Origin: Chlorella sorokiniana
Lineage: Eukaryota; Chlorophyta; Trebouxiophyceae; Chlorellales; Chlorellaceae
Assembly (NCBI GenBank): GCA_025917655.1
Contig: CP084612.1
Coordinates: 1,178,001 to 1,242,000 of the forward strand
Length of the DNA: 64,000 nt
Direction of reading: 5' to 3'
Both the position numbers and the translations under genes were made by a program. Shown piece after piece: positions 30,394-42,900 of the stretch; position 1 is the stretch's first letter, and every line of letters begins with the position of its first letter. The notes under the pieces were generated by a model that had not been told where the DNA came from, ran no database searches, and saw only the letters and a list, made by a program, of their open reading frames with translations.

Positions 30394-32610
30394 ATGGCAG
30401 AGGTGCGAATGCTGAACGCTTACACAAAAGCTTGGCATCTGAGAGCTGCCCGTCGCGCCTTGGCAGACTCAGAGCTTGCCCTGGCTCTGCTTGCCGCTGC
30501 TCAGAGTGCCTCCCGCGCTGCTGCAGGTTTGCACCTGCTTTGATTCATTGCATAATGCCGCTGCCGATGGACAGACTGCCCAGCTGTTTGCAATGTTGCA
30601 AGAGGGCTTCAATGTGGATGAGCTGGACGAGCACGGCATGACGGCTTTGCACTTGGCTGCGGGAAGCGGCTACCCTGAAGCAGCCAAGTTGCTGCTTCAG
30701 CACGATGCTGATGTGGAGGCAAGGGGACCGCATGGACATACGCCCCTGACAATCGCCGCAAAGCACGGCCACAGTGCATGCCTGGGCATTTTGCTGCGTG
30801 CGGGGGCCAACCTGGAGGCAGCAGTCTGCTCTGGATACACAGCGCTGCTGCTTGCAAGAGCGCACGGGCAGCATCGCTGCGTCGCCCAGCTGCTTGAGGC
30901 TGGGGCAAACGTGGCCGCATGCGGGCACAGGCTCAGAAACACCGCCCTGCATGAAGCAGCATCGGCAGGAAACATGGAGCTTGTGCGGACACTGCTGAAA
31001 GGCGGTGCACAAGTTGATAGACAGAACAGCCTTGGCTTCACAGCCCTATTCTATGCCGCCAAGGAGGGTCATGAAGCGTGTGTTAGCCACCTGATTGCAG
31101 CCGGCGCAGCAGTGGACGGCGTGAACCATAGTGACGGCATCCCCCTGTGCATTGCAGCGTTTCATGGCCGTGACAGCTGCTTGCGGGCTTTGCTCGGCGC
31201 AGGAGCCAGCGTGCATGTCGTGTCCGACAAAGGATCAACGCCACTGCACATGGCAGCGAATCAAGGCCATTTGAACAGCATCAGCATTCTGGTCGACCAC
31301 GGCGCGGATGTGTTTGCAACAGACAACGATGGCTGCACCCCCAGAAAGCTGGCGGATGGCAGTAGAGCTGTGGAGCGCATGCTGGCTGGCCTGGAGGCGC
31401 GCGCCAAACTTTCGCAAGGTACTGCATGAATCTGCACCTGAACTTGACATCCGCGCTTCCTCACTGATGCTGGTGTGCTGCCTGCAGTTGCTGCAAGGCG
31501 CCAGCAGCGAGGGAGTCGTTGTCAGCCGGGCATTATGAAGAAAGGGGCTTCAGCAGGCGACGCACAGGCAGCAGCTGCCAGCAGTGCGGCAGAGGCAGCA
31601 GCTGCTGCACTGATAGCCGAGGAGGAGCAGCATGCCGCGAAAGCTGAAGCCAGGGCAGCGCGGCGGCAGCGGCGCAAGCAGCGGCGCAGGGCAGACCCCA
31701 CCGCTGCTGGCGCCAGTGCAGCACAGGGAGACTTTGAAGCAGAGCTCTCCCAGCCCACTTCCTCCCTGTGTAGCCAGGCAAGCAATCAGGAGGCTGTCAA
31801 GGGTTCCATCCAATGTGCGTCACAGCGTGAGCCAGCACCTGCTGGCCAGGCAGTACTGAAAGGGGCGCAGCTGCAGACGGCTCTTCCAGCCAAGGCAACG
31901 AGCCCTTTCAGGCTGGAGCCCGCCAGTGACGGTTCGGAGCCAGGCAAAGCAGCGCCAGCCTGTCAGTTTGCGGCAATGCCTGCAGAGCAGGACCTTGTCA
32001 GCGATGAGGCAGAGGTTGAGGAGCTGCTCCGCCACTTGGGGCTGGCGGCTGCAGATGGCACAGGGGCGCCTGCAAACAGCGTTGCAGGCGCCAGCAGTGC
32101 CAAGAAACAGCAGCGCATCAGCAAAGGCACCTCGAAGCCCGAGGCAGCCCTGCCGGTGCCCACCCCAGACGGCGCAATCAGCACCCCCCGCCAAGCCGCC
32201 TGCGCCTCCCACAATCGTGGTCGCGACACCCTCCCCCTCCTGCCATCCCGTGATGCTGGAGCCTGCCGTGCTGGGCGATCTGCTGTGCCCCATCACTCAG
32301 GAGCCCATGCGGGACCCAGTGCTGGCGGCTGATGGCACTACGTACGAGCGGCGAGCCATAGAGGGTGGGTGATGGGATGTTTGGCCGCGGGGAGATGAGC
32401 AGGCACCATGAACCCCCATTCCAAGCACGGCTCAACCCGCTCCCCTGGGCCTCCCCTGCTCAAGCAGAGTGGATTGCCCACCAGCGCGCTTCCGGCCAGA
32501 CCCCAACCTCCCCTGCCACCAACCTGCCACTGCACACGCTGGAGCTTCTGCCCAACCGCACAGTGCGCAGCCTGGCGGCGGCGATGCTGGCCAGCGGATG
32601 GACCGGCTGA
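30394..32610 (+). CDS. Ankyrin-repeat U-box protein (probable E3 ubiquitin ligase)
   Basis: Best model: mini-exon 30394-30402 (MAE), exon 30527-31418, exon 31488-32364, exon 32468-32610. The first large exon is eight to nine ankyrin repeats in series (for example MTALHLAAGSGYPEAAKLLL, STPLHMAANQGHLNSISILV). A charged, Ala/Lys/Arg-rich linker follows. The C-terminus is a U-box: DLLCPITQEPMRDPVLAADG, TYERRAIEGW with the intron in the middle, then LPLHTLELLPNRTVRSLA. U-box proteins recruit E2 enzymes, and the ankyrin repeats would choose the substrate. The frame changes at a C6 run near 32188, where one C seems extra. Plant ankyrin proteins usually carry RING or membrane parts, so this pairing is unusual but chemically sensible. 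TGTAA lies 82 nt after the stop. Confidence 0.8.
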
Positions 32611-32691
32611 CGCAGCTGCAGCGGCGTATGCCAGATCAGCTAGGCTGCAGCAACAAGATGCTGTGGTGCATCGAGGCTGGCTGTAATGCTG

Positions 32692-32696
32692 CTAAC
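32692..32696 (+). terminator. Poly(A) signal TGTAA for the ankyrin/U-box gene
   Basis: TGTAA 82 nt after the stop at 32610. Confidence 0.55.
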
Positions 32697-32805
32697 ATCC
32701 TTAGATTGACTACAAACAAGAGCTCTGGATCCGCGCAGCAAGTAGAACAACTACAGCATGCACTCAACATGGCTGTCTGATCAAGTAGCAAGCACCCCAG
32801 AAACA

Positions 32806-35758
32806 TCAAGTGCGCGTGTCGCCATGCCGCAGCCCCTCCACCATCACCCACTCGTGCATCCAGGCGGGGCTGCATGCCTTGATGTAGTGGCAGCCCATCA
32901 TGCGGCCTGGGCCACAGTCGTAGGGTGGGCGTCCCAGGGGTGTGGACAGGCAGGGCGAGGTGAGGACCATGCCGCCCTCGCCAGCCTCCACCTTCACGGG
33001 GCCATGCACCCATTCCAACGGGGTGCGCATGGTGGGTGTCAGGTCGCTGCATAGGGGGCGGGCATGGGGGCAAGCGAAGGGTACGGCCAGGTGTGACAGC
33101 AGGAACGCGAGGTCGTGGCGAGGCAGGGGGCCAAGCGAACACGGCCACTTGCCAGCGCCGCTGACACGGCGATGGCATGGCTTTGCAAGGCCAGGCGCAG
33201 CAGCCCACCGGTCGGGTGCGAAAGACAGCGGCTTGCCCCGCCGCCGGTATGTGTCCAGCAGCAGCTGCGGCGCAGCTTCCAGCGCCGCCGCCAGCGTGGC
33301 CTCATTCAGCTCAGCGCCGCTCACCACGCCCTCGCCACCGCCCTGCAGCCCCATGGCCTGCAAGACGGCGGCCGCCACACACGCCCAGCATGCGAGCAGC
33401 AAGAATTCAGCACACAAGACATCTGGCAGCCTTTGAAACGCTGCAAAGTCCGAGCTGCGTTCAACCACCGTTTTGTGGTTGGTGGACAGAACGGGGCACA
33501 CCGGCCTGCTGTTTCCCGGCCTGCGCCCTGCCGGGCAGCCCACCTGCGCCACGGCGCCGCCCTTCTTGAGCTTGAGGGAGTAGAGTGGGGACATCGGGCT
33601 CCTCATGGACGCCCACCCGGGCTGGTAGTACTCCCAGTGCAGGTACACATGGCAGTGCACCACCCACTCGGCTGCGCCTGCACACGGGAGGGCGGCGGTC
33701 GAGGCTGGCAGGGAGGCAGCACAAGCAGCCCTGGATCCCATGCCCTGGGTCCCACGCCCCGCCCGCGGCAGGCGCAGCTGCCCATGCAGGCGCGCGAAGG
33801 CGTGCGGAATGGGCTGCGGCGTTTCGACAGCCATGCAAGGCCGGCCGAGGCGCGGAGCAGCTTGCCGCCCACCCGCTCTGGTCTGCGCCTCGAACACCGT
33901 GGGCTGGCTGTAGATGAACGACTGGACGCAGGGGTGCACCGTCACCGCCACCCGCACCCCCTGGCTGGCGCCGGCGGGCATGCCCGCGGCAAGCATGCGG
34001 CGTTGCGCTTGCCGCGCAAAGGCCTCCGCAGCTGCCGCCTCCCCTGGGTGCAGCAGGCTGCCGACAGCGCGGCTGCCGAGTGGCAGCCGCTCGGCGCCGT
34101 AGGCATGCGCGGCGGCGGCGGCTGTGTGGGCATCCCCTTCCAGCAGGGCGGCGGGAGAGCCCCGCCCTGCGGCCTCGGCAAAGGGATTCAGCAGCTGGAA
34201 GGCGGCCTGGGTGGCATGCAGCAGCTTGTCGGCTGATGCCTCGACAGCGCGCGGTGTGGAGGAGGGGTGGTGAGCTGCGACGAAAGCCACAATCAGCTCA
34301 GCAAGCGCCTCTGCATGAAGGGGGAGAGGGCATGGACGTTTAGCAGGGTACAGGCTGGCTCATTCGAAGAGACGATGAAACTGCTCCCCGACATCGCTCT
34401 CACCTGCATGCTTCTCAATGGGCTCGTCAGCAGGCAGGTCGCCGCGCTGCACATTCACCCTGCCTGCAAGGGGAGGGAACCGAGGCGGCATTCGACTCGG
34501 CGGCGACTTTGGTGCTGCGCAGGCGTACGCCGGCTGCGGGATGAAATGCACTCACCGTTGCTCATGCTTGCGTGGTTCAGGCCAGGGACTACAGCAAAAG
34601 GGCGCTGGAGTGCAAACGTCCTGCAGGCGGATGCGAGGGCCCAGCAGCAGGGAGCAGGGGACGATCGGCAGGTTGAAGCCCGGGAACATGCAAAGGTTAC
34701 AGCCGACTGCACGCCTGCCCACCCATGCACGCCCCCGGCGCCTGGCCTGCCGCACCTTGCGCCAAGCTGGGTCGCCATGTGCGCGGCAGCAGCTGCCGCC
34801 CACGCCGCCCGCGGCAGGCGCAGCTGCCCATCCAGCTGCCCAAAGATGTGCAGGAGGGGCCGCGGCGCGGTCGCGGCAGTCATCGTGCCGCAGACGGTGC
34901 CGTCTAGAGCTGCGCCCATCATGACCGCGCCGCCACAGCGCTGCATAGGCAGCGACCCGCAGAAGGCCCCCGCAATGCTGTGCATCGCCACAATCACATT
35001 CTCCATGCGACCTGCGACCCCAGACACACACGCGTGCCCGCGGCGTTTGCTCATGCCTGCAGGCGCCCATCGACGCTTTACGTCTTCCACGGTGGCAGCA
35101 GCCGTTGATAAAGCAGCAGCAGCCGCTCCCTGCCTGCGGGCGTGCTTTCCAGCTGGAAGCCGGCCGCGACCGCGCGTCGATCGCTCGCTGCATCTGCGTC
35201 GCCGCCGTGCTCCGCCCACTTGCTCGTGTCCTCAAAACCCAGGGCCATCATCATGGGCCAGACGATGGGCGGGGACGCAACCCACAGGTTCATCCCTGCA
35301 TCATGGTCCTGCCAAGCAGCGAGGCCATGCCCCCTGTCAGCAGGTCTCGTGACGGCAGGGTCCGACAAGGGAGCTGGGCTGGGGGTGAGACAGGCAGAAC
35401 AGGAGAGAGAGCAGCTGTGATGACTCACCTGTAGGGCCTTGAGCAGCGCAAGGTAGTCTCCAGGGCCTAGCAAGGCACCCGGCACAAGCACAAGCAGTGC
35501 ATGGGGCGCGCCTGGCTTCAACTCACGCGGACCTGGAAGTGGCAGCACGGGGCAGCAGCGGCGGGCTGCTTGGGCGGGCTAGGGGCACCGGCAGTGGCTA
35601 GATCGCTGCGCGCGGCACATATGTAAGCTGCTCGACAAACTCGTAAGAGAGAGCTTACCTTGCACCAAAGGTTCGGTGCGCGAGGCCAGCATCATGCCAG
35701 CCTTCACACCAGGCACCTTGGCGATCAGCTGAAACAGCTTCAAAAGCAGCATAGCCAT
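32806..35758 (-). CDS. Large alpha/beta-hydrolase superfamily protein
   Basis: Start at 35758 (MAMLLLKLFQLIAKVPGVKAG, a hydrophobic N-terminus) and stop at 32806. Exons join in phase through ALLVLVPGALLGPGDYLALL (strand plus oxyanion-type loop), MNLWVASPPIVWPMM, VIVAMHSIAGAFCGS (nucleophile elbow, x-H-S-x-x), ALDGTVCG, HIFGQLDGQLRLPRA and VVPGLNHASMSNG, where the His suits the catalytic residue. The C-terminal half (ALAELIVAFVAAHHPSSTP, VTVHPCVQSFIYSQPTV, WVVHCHVYLHWEYYQPG, IKACSPAWMHEWVMVEGLR) is unfamiliar to me. It should be an esterase or lipase; dephytylation of chlorophyll is attractive given the neighbours but unproven. The nucleophile elbow deviates from GxSxG. Frame changes occur near 35080 and 34605. 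Confidence 0.6.
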
Positions 35759-36029
35759 GACTGCAAGCAGATGTGAGACCCTCCAACACGGTTGTGGACC
35801 GCCCGAACTCGGCTTGAGCGGACTACCCTCCAACACCACGCTCACAGTATTAATATCGATATGGTAAGCAGAGTGTACAGTTTGTGGCTACCCATGCAGC
35901 GCGGATGACTGGTGGATGGCTCCACAGGAGGTGAGCAGTGAGGGGAGCTGCCAGCGGAGATGGCATCATCCCAGCCCAGCTTGGCAGCTGCCTTCACCTC
36001 TGCCCTAGTTTCATACGCTCGTGTTGCAT

Positions 36030-37704
36030 TCAAGCAGGCACAAAGATGTCCATCAGCTTCTCTGTCAGCTGCAGCAGGTCCTCATCACTCCCCGGCGGGC
36101 CGATGAGCCCCAGCCCCACCGGCAGGCCATCCACCGAGGCAATGGGCAAGTTGACCTGCGAGGAGGGCCCGACATGGGTGGCCTTCAAGCAGGTGAAGCC
36201 CAACATACCTCGCATGGCTGCATGTAGAGACGGGCATGGCTGGCTGCCTGACCTGGGGAAAGCCCGACAGGCCCGAGATGCACGTCAGCGAAATGAGCGA
36301 GGTGCGGAAGGCATCCAGCTGCTCAGCCGGCGTGTTGAGCAAGGGGGCCGGGCCGGGCGCGGTGGGCAGCATCAGCACGCCGTCGGGGCCCAGCAGCTGC
36401 GCGAGCCGCTGCCGCGCCGCCGCTCGCCGCGCCGCCGCCTCCTCAAACTGCGGCCGCGTGACTCCCGACGCCATCTGGAAACGCTCGCGCACGCCCGGCC
36501 CAAACTCAGGCTGCTGCTCTGTGACCCACACGCCGTGCTGCTGCCAGATCTGCAACGGACGGCGCAGCAGCACACCCCGGATCACCACACCAGCAGCACC
36601 CACACGCAACTGGCTGGCCTGACCAAGCAAGTCGTCATTGCACACTCCATCCGGTGCCTGGACCCAGGCGCAGGCCTCGCTGGTGCCCACCTCAAACGCC
36701 TGATGCAGGCGGAAGGCGTGGAACCAGGCCTCCTTCAGGCCGCCGCCCCCTGCCGCCACCTCCACCTCCTCTGGCTTGCTCAGCAGCGCCGTCACCTGGC
36801 GGGGCGGGGGGGCCAGGAGGGGATGGGCAGTGGCCACAGCGCACCACGGCGAAGCATGTAATGAATACCTGACACAGCTAAACCAACCTGCAACTGTCAG
36901 ACTGCTTGAAGAGCGAGCTGGCTCAGCCCTTCCCGCTGCCCGCCCCTGCACCAACCCACCTGCTCGATTTTGGCCGACACGGCGTCATAAAGCGCCCGCA
37001 CGGTCGCCTCTTCCGCCAGCGCAAACGCGTCTGCAGCCACCAGCAGGCGCCGCAGCTGCGCCGGCCGCCGGCTGGCTGGCTCCAGCAGCACGCTGCCCGC
37101 CCGCCGCAGCACGCCCGCGTCCCGCGCAAACCAGCCGGCGGTGTCAAAGGAGGGCGCGAGCGGCACCGCGCCCGCAGCGGCACGCGGCCGTGCGTGGGGC
37201 GCACGCCAAGGATGCCGCAGTGGCAGGCCGGCACCCGCACCGAGCCGCCCGTGTCGCCGCCCAGCCCCAGGTCGGCGTCCCCGGCCGCCACCGCCGCCGC
37301 GGTGCCCGAGGAGGAGCCGCCTGGGATGCGTCCGGGGCGGCCGGGTTGGCTGGAGTGCCGTAGTGCGCGTTCTCGCCGGCCAGGCTGTACGCCATCTCGT
37401 CCATCACATTCTTGCCAACCACTGTGGCGCCAGCGTCCAGCAGGGCCTGCACGCGAAGCGGCAGGCACAAGGCAGGGGGCGCTCAGCGCGTACCTCGGGC
37501 ACAGCCCCTTGCAGGGCCTGGGCCTGGGCCAACAGCCCACAGTCAACACACCTGCACGGCTGTCGCATGCTGCTGCGCGGGTGGGTGTGTGTCGAGCCAT
37601 GTGGGGCTGCCGTTGCCGGTGCGGTGGCCCGCCACGTCAAAGCAATCCTTGACGATGGCGGTGAGGCCGGCCAGTGGGCCGCTAGAGGCTCCCGACGTGA
37701 ACAT
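36030..37704 (-). CDS. Amidase-signature hydrolase, AMI1-like
   Basis: Start [20 protein letters not shown] at 37704, stop at 36030. The amidase signature is complete: catalytic Lys in [11 protein letters not shown], then [20 protein letters not shown], the Gly/Ser loop [13 protein letters not shown], and [19 protein letters not shown] with the catalytic Ser. [11 protein letters not shown] and the C-terminal [17 protein letters not shown] follow. The [15 protein letters not shown] and DTAGWFARD sequences match plant AMI1 (indole-3-acetamide hydrolase) and the related TOC64 amidase-like domains; there are no TPR repeats, so AMI1-like is the better name. It should release ammonia from an arylacetamide or similar amide. 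Two exons each lack one base (near 37334 and about 37165). Confidence 0.85.
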
Positions 37705-38158
37705 CGCCTATGTAGCACCCTGACCGCACCGCTCCATGGCTGCATGCGTTGCCAAGGCGCGGGTGCCGCTGGTGGCGCGTGGCACGCCTGCAAGCGCAGG
37801 GCAGGTCAGGCATGGGCGCCGCCACCAGCAGAAAGGTTCTCAGCAGCTGTGTCGGTGGCTCGCCAGACTTTCGAGATCACTTCCTGCTTGCACCTGCCGG
37901 GTGAGTTGCCGTGGGAAAAGGGCGTTCGCCGATGGAGACACTCGCTCGCGCCGCTGCTGCAGCTCTGGTTGCCAGCGCCCGCTGAACGGTCAGACCCATC
38001 AGCATGACAAATACGGGAGTAGAGGGTTCAGCTACAAGTCATTCAAGTCAGCATTGGAGGTGCTGCTGCGATCTCGGTTTCCATTCAAGGCCAGCGCTCA
38101 ATTCCGGGCGTCTGCATGCCCCAAGCGCCATATCTTGTTTGTGTGGCGTTTGAACAAC
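37705..38158. promoter_or_regulatory. Divergent promoter, amidase and plastid protein
   Basis: 454 bp between two head-to-head starts. No gene or clear motif is seen. Confidence 0.45.
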
Positions 38159-39160
38159 ATGCAGGTGGCCACGCAACGCCATCCTTTGCAGGCTGCAGCT
38201 TGCCTGCCGCTCGGCCCGCGAGCAGGTGCTCTATCAGCCCGTTGCTGCACGCTGTTCATCACAGCGCCTGTGCAATGTAAACGGCGGGTTGCTGTCAACC
38301 TGCAATCTGCCGCTGCCGACCCACCCATACCGCTGCCGCTCCGTGTCGCGCCTTGCCCGCGCTCGATCATCCCACGCTTGCCATGCAGGCGCGCGGCGGG
38401 GTTGCCGCGTGTCTCTGCGCTGTTCGGCTTTGGCAACAAGGAAGAGAAGTCGGAGAAGGAGTTGGAGCGTGAGGAGCAGTTCCGTAAGCAGCAGGAGGTG
38501 CTGGCGCGGCGGCGCAGCAACTCGTGGCAGGCTGAGGTGGTTGAGCGGCGCAAGGAGGTGTCCCGCTACCTGCGGGACCCCGCCTACAAGAAGCAGGTGG
38601 ACGACGAGAAGCGGGCGCGGTTCAAAGCCAAGAAGGAGCAGGAGGTGGGCGCTGGGAGGGGCGCCACGCGTCGCTCCTCGGGCGCCGCCTCCTCGGCCGC
38701 GGGCCAGCCCGCGGGCGCAAGCACGCTGCGCCTGGGCGTCGTCTGAGGCCTCTGTGCCTGCTGGTTGCAGGAGAAGGAGAACCCGGTGCCCAAGTTTGGC
38801 ATCATCGTGCCGCTGGCGCCCTTTGGTGGGTTGCGCCGGCGAGCTGCCCCTGCCGTCAACGTGTGCGGCTGCTGACTTGCCACCCTCCTCCTCCCCCGCA
38901 GGCAACCCCGACTACGACCAGACCGAACGCTTTGACTTGCGAGTAAGCCTGCGTGCCCCGTTGCTGAGCCGTGCCACGCAAGCGGCCTTTGCAGGGAGCG
39001 TTCTTTCAGACTCACACGCGGCCCCCTGCCCTGCCCGCCCCTCCTGCAGCTGCCGTTTGTGGACCAGGGCGATCCCGACCCCGAGCTCGACAACGACCCG
39101 CTGGGCCTCAAGCAGTTTGGCAAGGCCTTTGGCTTCGGCAAGAAGAAGGGCGGCAAGTGA
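38159..39160 (+). CDS. Conserved plastid-targeted protein of the green lineage
   Basis: Exons 38159-38644, 38771-38825, 38902-38942 and 39050-39160. The start at 38159 (MQVATQRHPLQAAACLPLG) gives a long Ser/Arg/Ala-rich, acid-poor leader typical of a transit peptide, then VSALFGFGNKEEK. A charged helix follows (KELEREEQFRKQQEVLARRR), then KEVSRYLRDPAYKKQVDD. Next come NPVPKFGIIVPLAPFG, NPDYDQTERFDLRLPFVD and a C-terminal FGKAFGFGKKKGGK. I recall similar KFGIIVPL...RFDLRLPY proteins in land plants with no assigned function, but cannot name the family. All four exons are in frame. TGTAA lies about 230 nt after the stop. Confidence 0.78.
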
Positions 39161-39392
39161 GGGCCGGGCAGCGCCGCGGTTGTGAGCCGCCGAGCCACGA
39201 GGCGAGGTGCCGAACCTGCAGTTCCAGGCACGCTGTTGATGCTCTCCTGAGGCTCCCGGCCAGCATGGAAGCCACTCCTGTTTTGCGTTGATCCCTGCTC
39301 CACTTTTTCAACCCATGAGCCACTTCTGTGATTTTATTAGCAGCTTTCTGCTGTCAAGCTATGTATTTCATCACCCAGCATGCATGCCTCAG

Positions 39393-39397
39393 TGTAA
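39393..39397 (+). terminator. Poly(A) signal TGTAA for the plastid protein gene
   Basis: TGTAA about 230 nt after the stop at 39160. Confidence 0.5.
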
Positions 39398-39597
39398 GAA
39401 ATGATGGCATGCCCAAGTAGGGAGCTTGCATGGCGGCTGGGCAGCCAAAAGAATGAGGGAGGTCACACACATTAAAGGAGCAGGGCAGACAAGAGGTCAG
39501 AGGGCAGGTGCGATCAGTACTGGGGGCAGTGTACAAAGAGGCGCGCGGGCACGTGCTGCGCCTCCCTCCAGCGCAAGCACGCAGGGTCGATCCGCTG

Positions 39598-42500
39598 TCA
39601 GAAGAGTGCGGCGGCGAGCGCAGCGCCGCCATTCTGGCCGTTGCTGGGCGGCAAGAAGAGGGTGGCTGTGATGCCCGCCGCTGCCTGCACCACCCCCACC
39701 ACAATCAGAGCCCACGCATTCCACCTCCAGTATGCCTGCAGGCGGAGCGTTGCAGCGGGTGTAGGAGGTGCTCAGCCTGAGAGCTTGCAGAGCGGGCAGC
39801 CCCTCAGCAGCCCCAGCATCAACTCGCCGCAGCAGGCAGCACACAGCAGGCGCAACCGCGGCCCCTGCCCGCCCACCCCACCATGGGGCGCCCGTCAGCG
39901 GGGGCTGCCTTGAGGGCCACCAGCGCTGGGAAGATGAAGGCGATGAGGGCGCCCGCGGTGGCGCCCACAAACTGGATGGGCACCCAGATGGAGCCGCTGA
40001 CCATGGCCACACTGAAGAAGAGGGCTGCGGAGTGTGTGGGGGTGGGGAGGGGAGGAAGGGCGGGGGTGCAAGCTGCTCAGACACCCCCTTCTGAGGGGAG
40101 TCCAGGCAAGCCGGGACGGTGCAGGGCCCGCGCATAAGCCACTCGCTGCAGTGCGGCAGCTGCAGGGCAGGCGCAGCGGGGGAGGGAGCGGTCACCCAGG
40201 GAGGCGTAGGTGAGCAGGTAGTAGGGCGCCCCGACAGCTCCCGCCCAGCCAGCAGGCGGGACAGAGACTCGCGGTAGGGAGCCATCTGCGTGTGTAGGGG
40301 GGGGGGGGGGGCAACGGGCCATTTGGTTGGTGGACTGAGGTTGAGAGCATGCTGCGGGGCCTGCGGATTGAAAATGAAGATGACTCTCCTAAAGGCGCAA
40401 AGCCAGTGGCTCGCTTGTGGGCGCTGTTGGGAGGCAAACAGCTTCCGGGAACGCTGCCACGGGCACGCGGCAGCCGACCGCGTGAGTCAGCAATGCCCAG
40501 GTGGCGTGCTGCGCATGCGTGCCCACGGCCTATCCCAACGCCCCATTGGCTTCCCCCAAGGGCATGCATGCCCCGGCTGCGGACCTGGGAGGGCGCGATG
40601 GTGATGACAGACAGCAGGAAGCCAAAGCGCACGGCTACGTAGAAGGCGCGAGCCAGGGCCGGCCCCACCAGCGGCTCCAGCTGGCGCGCGTTGAACTGGG
40701 TGAGCACGTCGGCGGGAATGCCGGGGCCGAAGGCCGCCAGCGAGCCCAGCGCGATGGACAGGAAAATCGCGGTGCACAGGCAGATGGCGGCGGCCTGCCG
40801 CAGGGGCACGGGGTTCAAGAGCAAGCACACATGAGCTGCCCGCACATGAGCAGCGGCCGGATTCCGGCAGGCGGCGCAGCCGCTGGCCTCGCAGCTGGCC
40901 AGTGCCCCTGTTCCTCCAATGCACAGCGCTGCACCGCCGCCCGCCGCCGCTCACCGACATGCGCGTGACGCGCTTCTCCGTGAAGGGCTGCATGTCTCTC
41001 AGGATGTGGTGGATGGTCATCTGGCAGGTGTAGGCGGTGGCCAGCACAGGCAGGCAGGCCACGATCTGTGTGGCAACCTGCGGCACAGCAGGTGCGCGTG
41101 TGTGCAAGTGGGCGCGCGTGTGTGTGGAAGGTTGGAGAAGGGAGGGGGCCGGCGCGCAATTGTGGGGCAGGATCACCCGACCACAACGACAGCAGCCCAG
41201 CAGCGGCAGTCCACGCACGGCAGCAGCTGGGGTACGCCCAGCTCGTACCTCGAGGCTGCCACCGGAGAAGGCGTCCGTGTCGGGCAGCAGCGGCAGGGCG
41301 TGTGCGGCGCCCTGCACCAGCGCCGCCGCCACCAGGTAGAGCGTGACGCCCACCCAGGTCAGCACCGCCGCCATGCCCAGCCAGCTGCAGCGGGGAGGAC
41401 GCGTCGGGGGAGGGTGTCGCAAATGCGCAGGGGCACGGGCTGGCAACCCAAGGCCAGGCTGCAGCGGTAGGCCTTTTGTGCGCCGAAGGACCCTGGTCAC
41501 CGATGATCTCATCGTGGTCAGCACAACTGCAGCCCGCAAATGATCCCACGGGCTGCTGCACACACCTGGTGATGGCTGTGGAGGCGAGGCGCTTGGGGGT
41601 TACGAGGGGCGCCATGCACAGGAGGGCGACGCCGCCGGCCATGAGCGGGCGGGAGGCGCACCAGGCGGGTGCTCCAGCCCCCATCAAATCACAAACCAGC
41701 CCGGGGCGCCCTCGTGCCCCGCAAGTACGTCGGCAGAAATGATGACCTGGGCAGGGCAAGGCAGGGACGGATGCATGGTTGGAGAGGGGTCGGGGCATGC
41801 AGCGAGAATGCACGCTGGCGGCGGTGTGGGCAGCATGGGCAGCCGCCAGCGGCAGCGATTGGAACGCAGCCAGCACGCAGGGGCGGTAAACGTAAGTGCC
41901 AGCGGGCAGCGCACTCACGTAAATGATGACGAGGCCGGCGCATCGCAGCACCAGCGACAGCAGCAGCAGCAGCGAGCCGGGCGGCCGCACAGCACGCGCA
42001 CCACCTCAGGGTAGCTCATGTGGCCTGCAAAGCAGCGCGACGCAAACAGCTTGGATCAACCGTGTGCATTGTATGCGTGTGCCCCGCTCGAATGCAAGGG
42101 CAAGCCTGGCGAGCGGGTGCACGGCAGGGGCTGCTGGCGCGCTGCTCGACGTGTGGCCGGGCAACCGGTGCGGCAGCCGGTGCGGCAGCCGCGTGCCAGC
42201 GACGACGCTCAGCACCTGTGGCGACTGTGCCCAGTGCCAGCGCCTCGTTTGTGAAGTCTGCGGGTGGCGGCGGGGGCGGGGTGCCTTAGCAACCTAAATG
42301 TGCACTGCATTAACAGCTCGCCCCCCAGCAGCACAGCTCCGCCTGCAGCGTCACGCTGGTCAGCTGTGCACGCGGTGCAGCGCTCGCCCCCACTCACGCG
42401 TCATGTAGGCCACCAGCAGCAGAAAGCCGCCCGCGCACAGCAGGCCAAGCATGTCGAAGGCCCGCGGCAGCGCCGCCGCCCCCGCCCCAATGATGGTCTT

Positions 42501-42900
42501 GGACAGGATGATGGTGTGGGCGAGGAGGCTAGAAGCTGCGGGCGCGGCAGGCAGCACCCACGGAAGTCGAAGCGGACAGTTGGAAGCGGGCGGGCGGCAA
42601 CTTCCTGGTCTTCGTCAATTATATCACAAAGGCATCCATCCATCAGCTCTCACCTGTTCCTATGGACGACAGGTCCTGAAACGAGACGCGGGGCAAGAGG
42701 TCTGCACCCTCGCTCGCCGTGCTGGCAAGGCGCCCAAGGCGCGACGGCGCCCGCACCCTGGGCTTCCCTGTGCGGACTTCGCCGTCTGACAGCAGGGGCT
42801 GGCTGCCCTCATCGTCGCTGGCTGCCCGGGAGGCGGTGGCGTCTGAGCGGAAAGAGGCAAAGAGGTTGGCCAATGGGTGTGACTGAATATTTCCAGCCAT
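39598..42900 (-). CDS. AAAP-family amino acid transporter
   Basis: Start MAGNIQSHPLANLFAS at 42900, with a Ser/Arg-rich cytosolic N-terminus of about 85 residues, and stop at 39598. The first membrane exon reads AHTIILSKTIIGAGAAALP, the classic AAAP/SLC36-38 motif. Later exons encode further membrane helices: LLLLLSLVLRCAGLVIIYV, WLGMAAVLTWVGVTLYLVA, VACLPVLATAYTCQMTIHHI, AICLCTAIFLSIALGSLAAF, FGFLLSVITIAPSQ, SVAMVSGSIWVPIQFVGATA and LIVVGVVQAAAGITATLFLP. About eleven helices are expected; most can be seen. It should move neutral or acidic amino acids with protons or sodium across the plasma or vacuolar membrane. The exon with GRPGSLLLLL needs one base near 41979. Confidence 0.83.
40297..40311 (+). 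repeat. Poly-G run (15 nt) in a transporter intron
   Basis: An unbroken run of 15 G after TGTGTA. It lies next to the acceptor of the exon encoding MAPYRESLSRLLAG. Confidence 0.8.
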
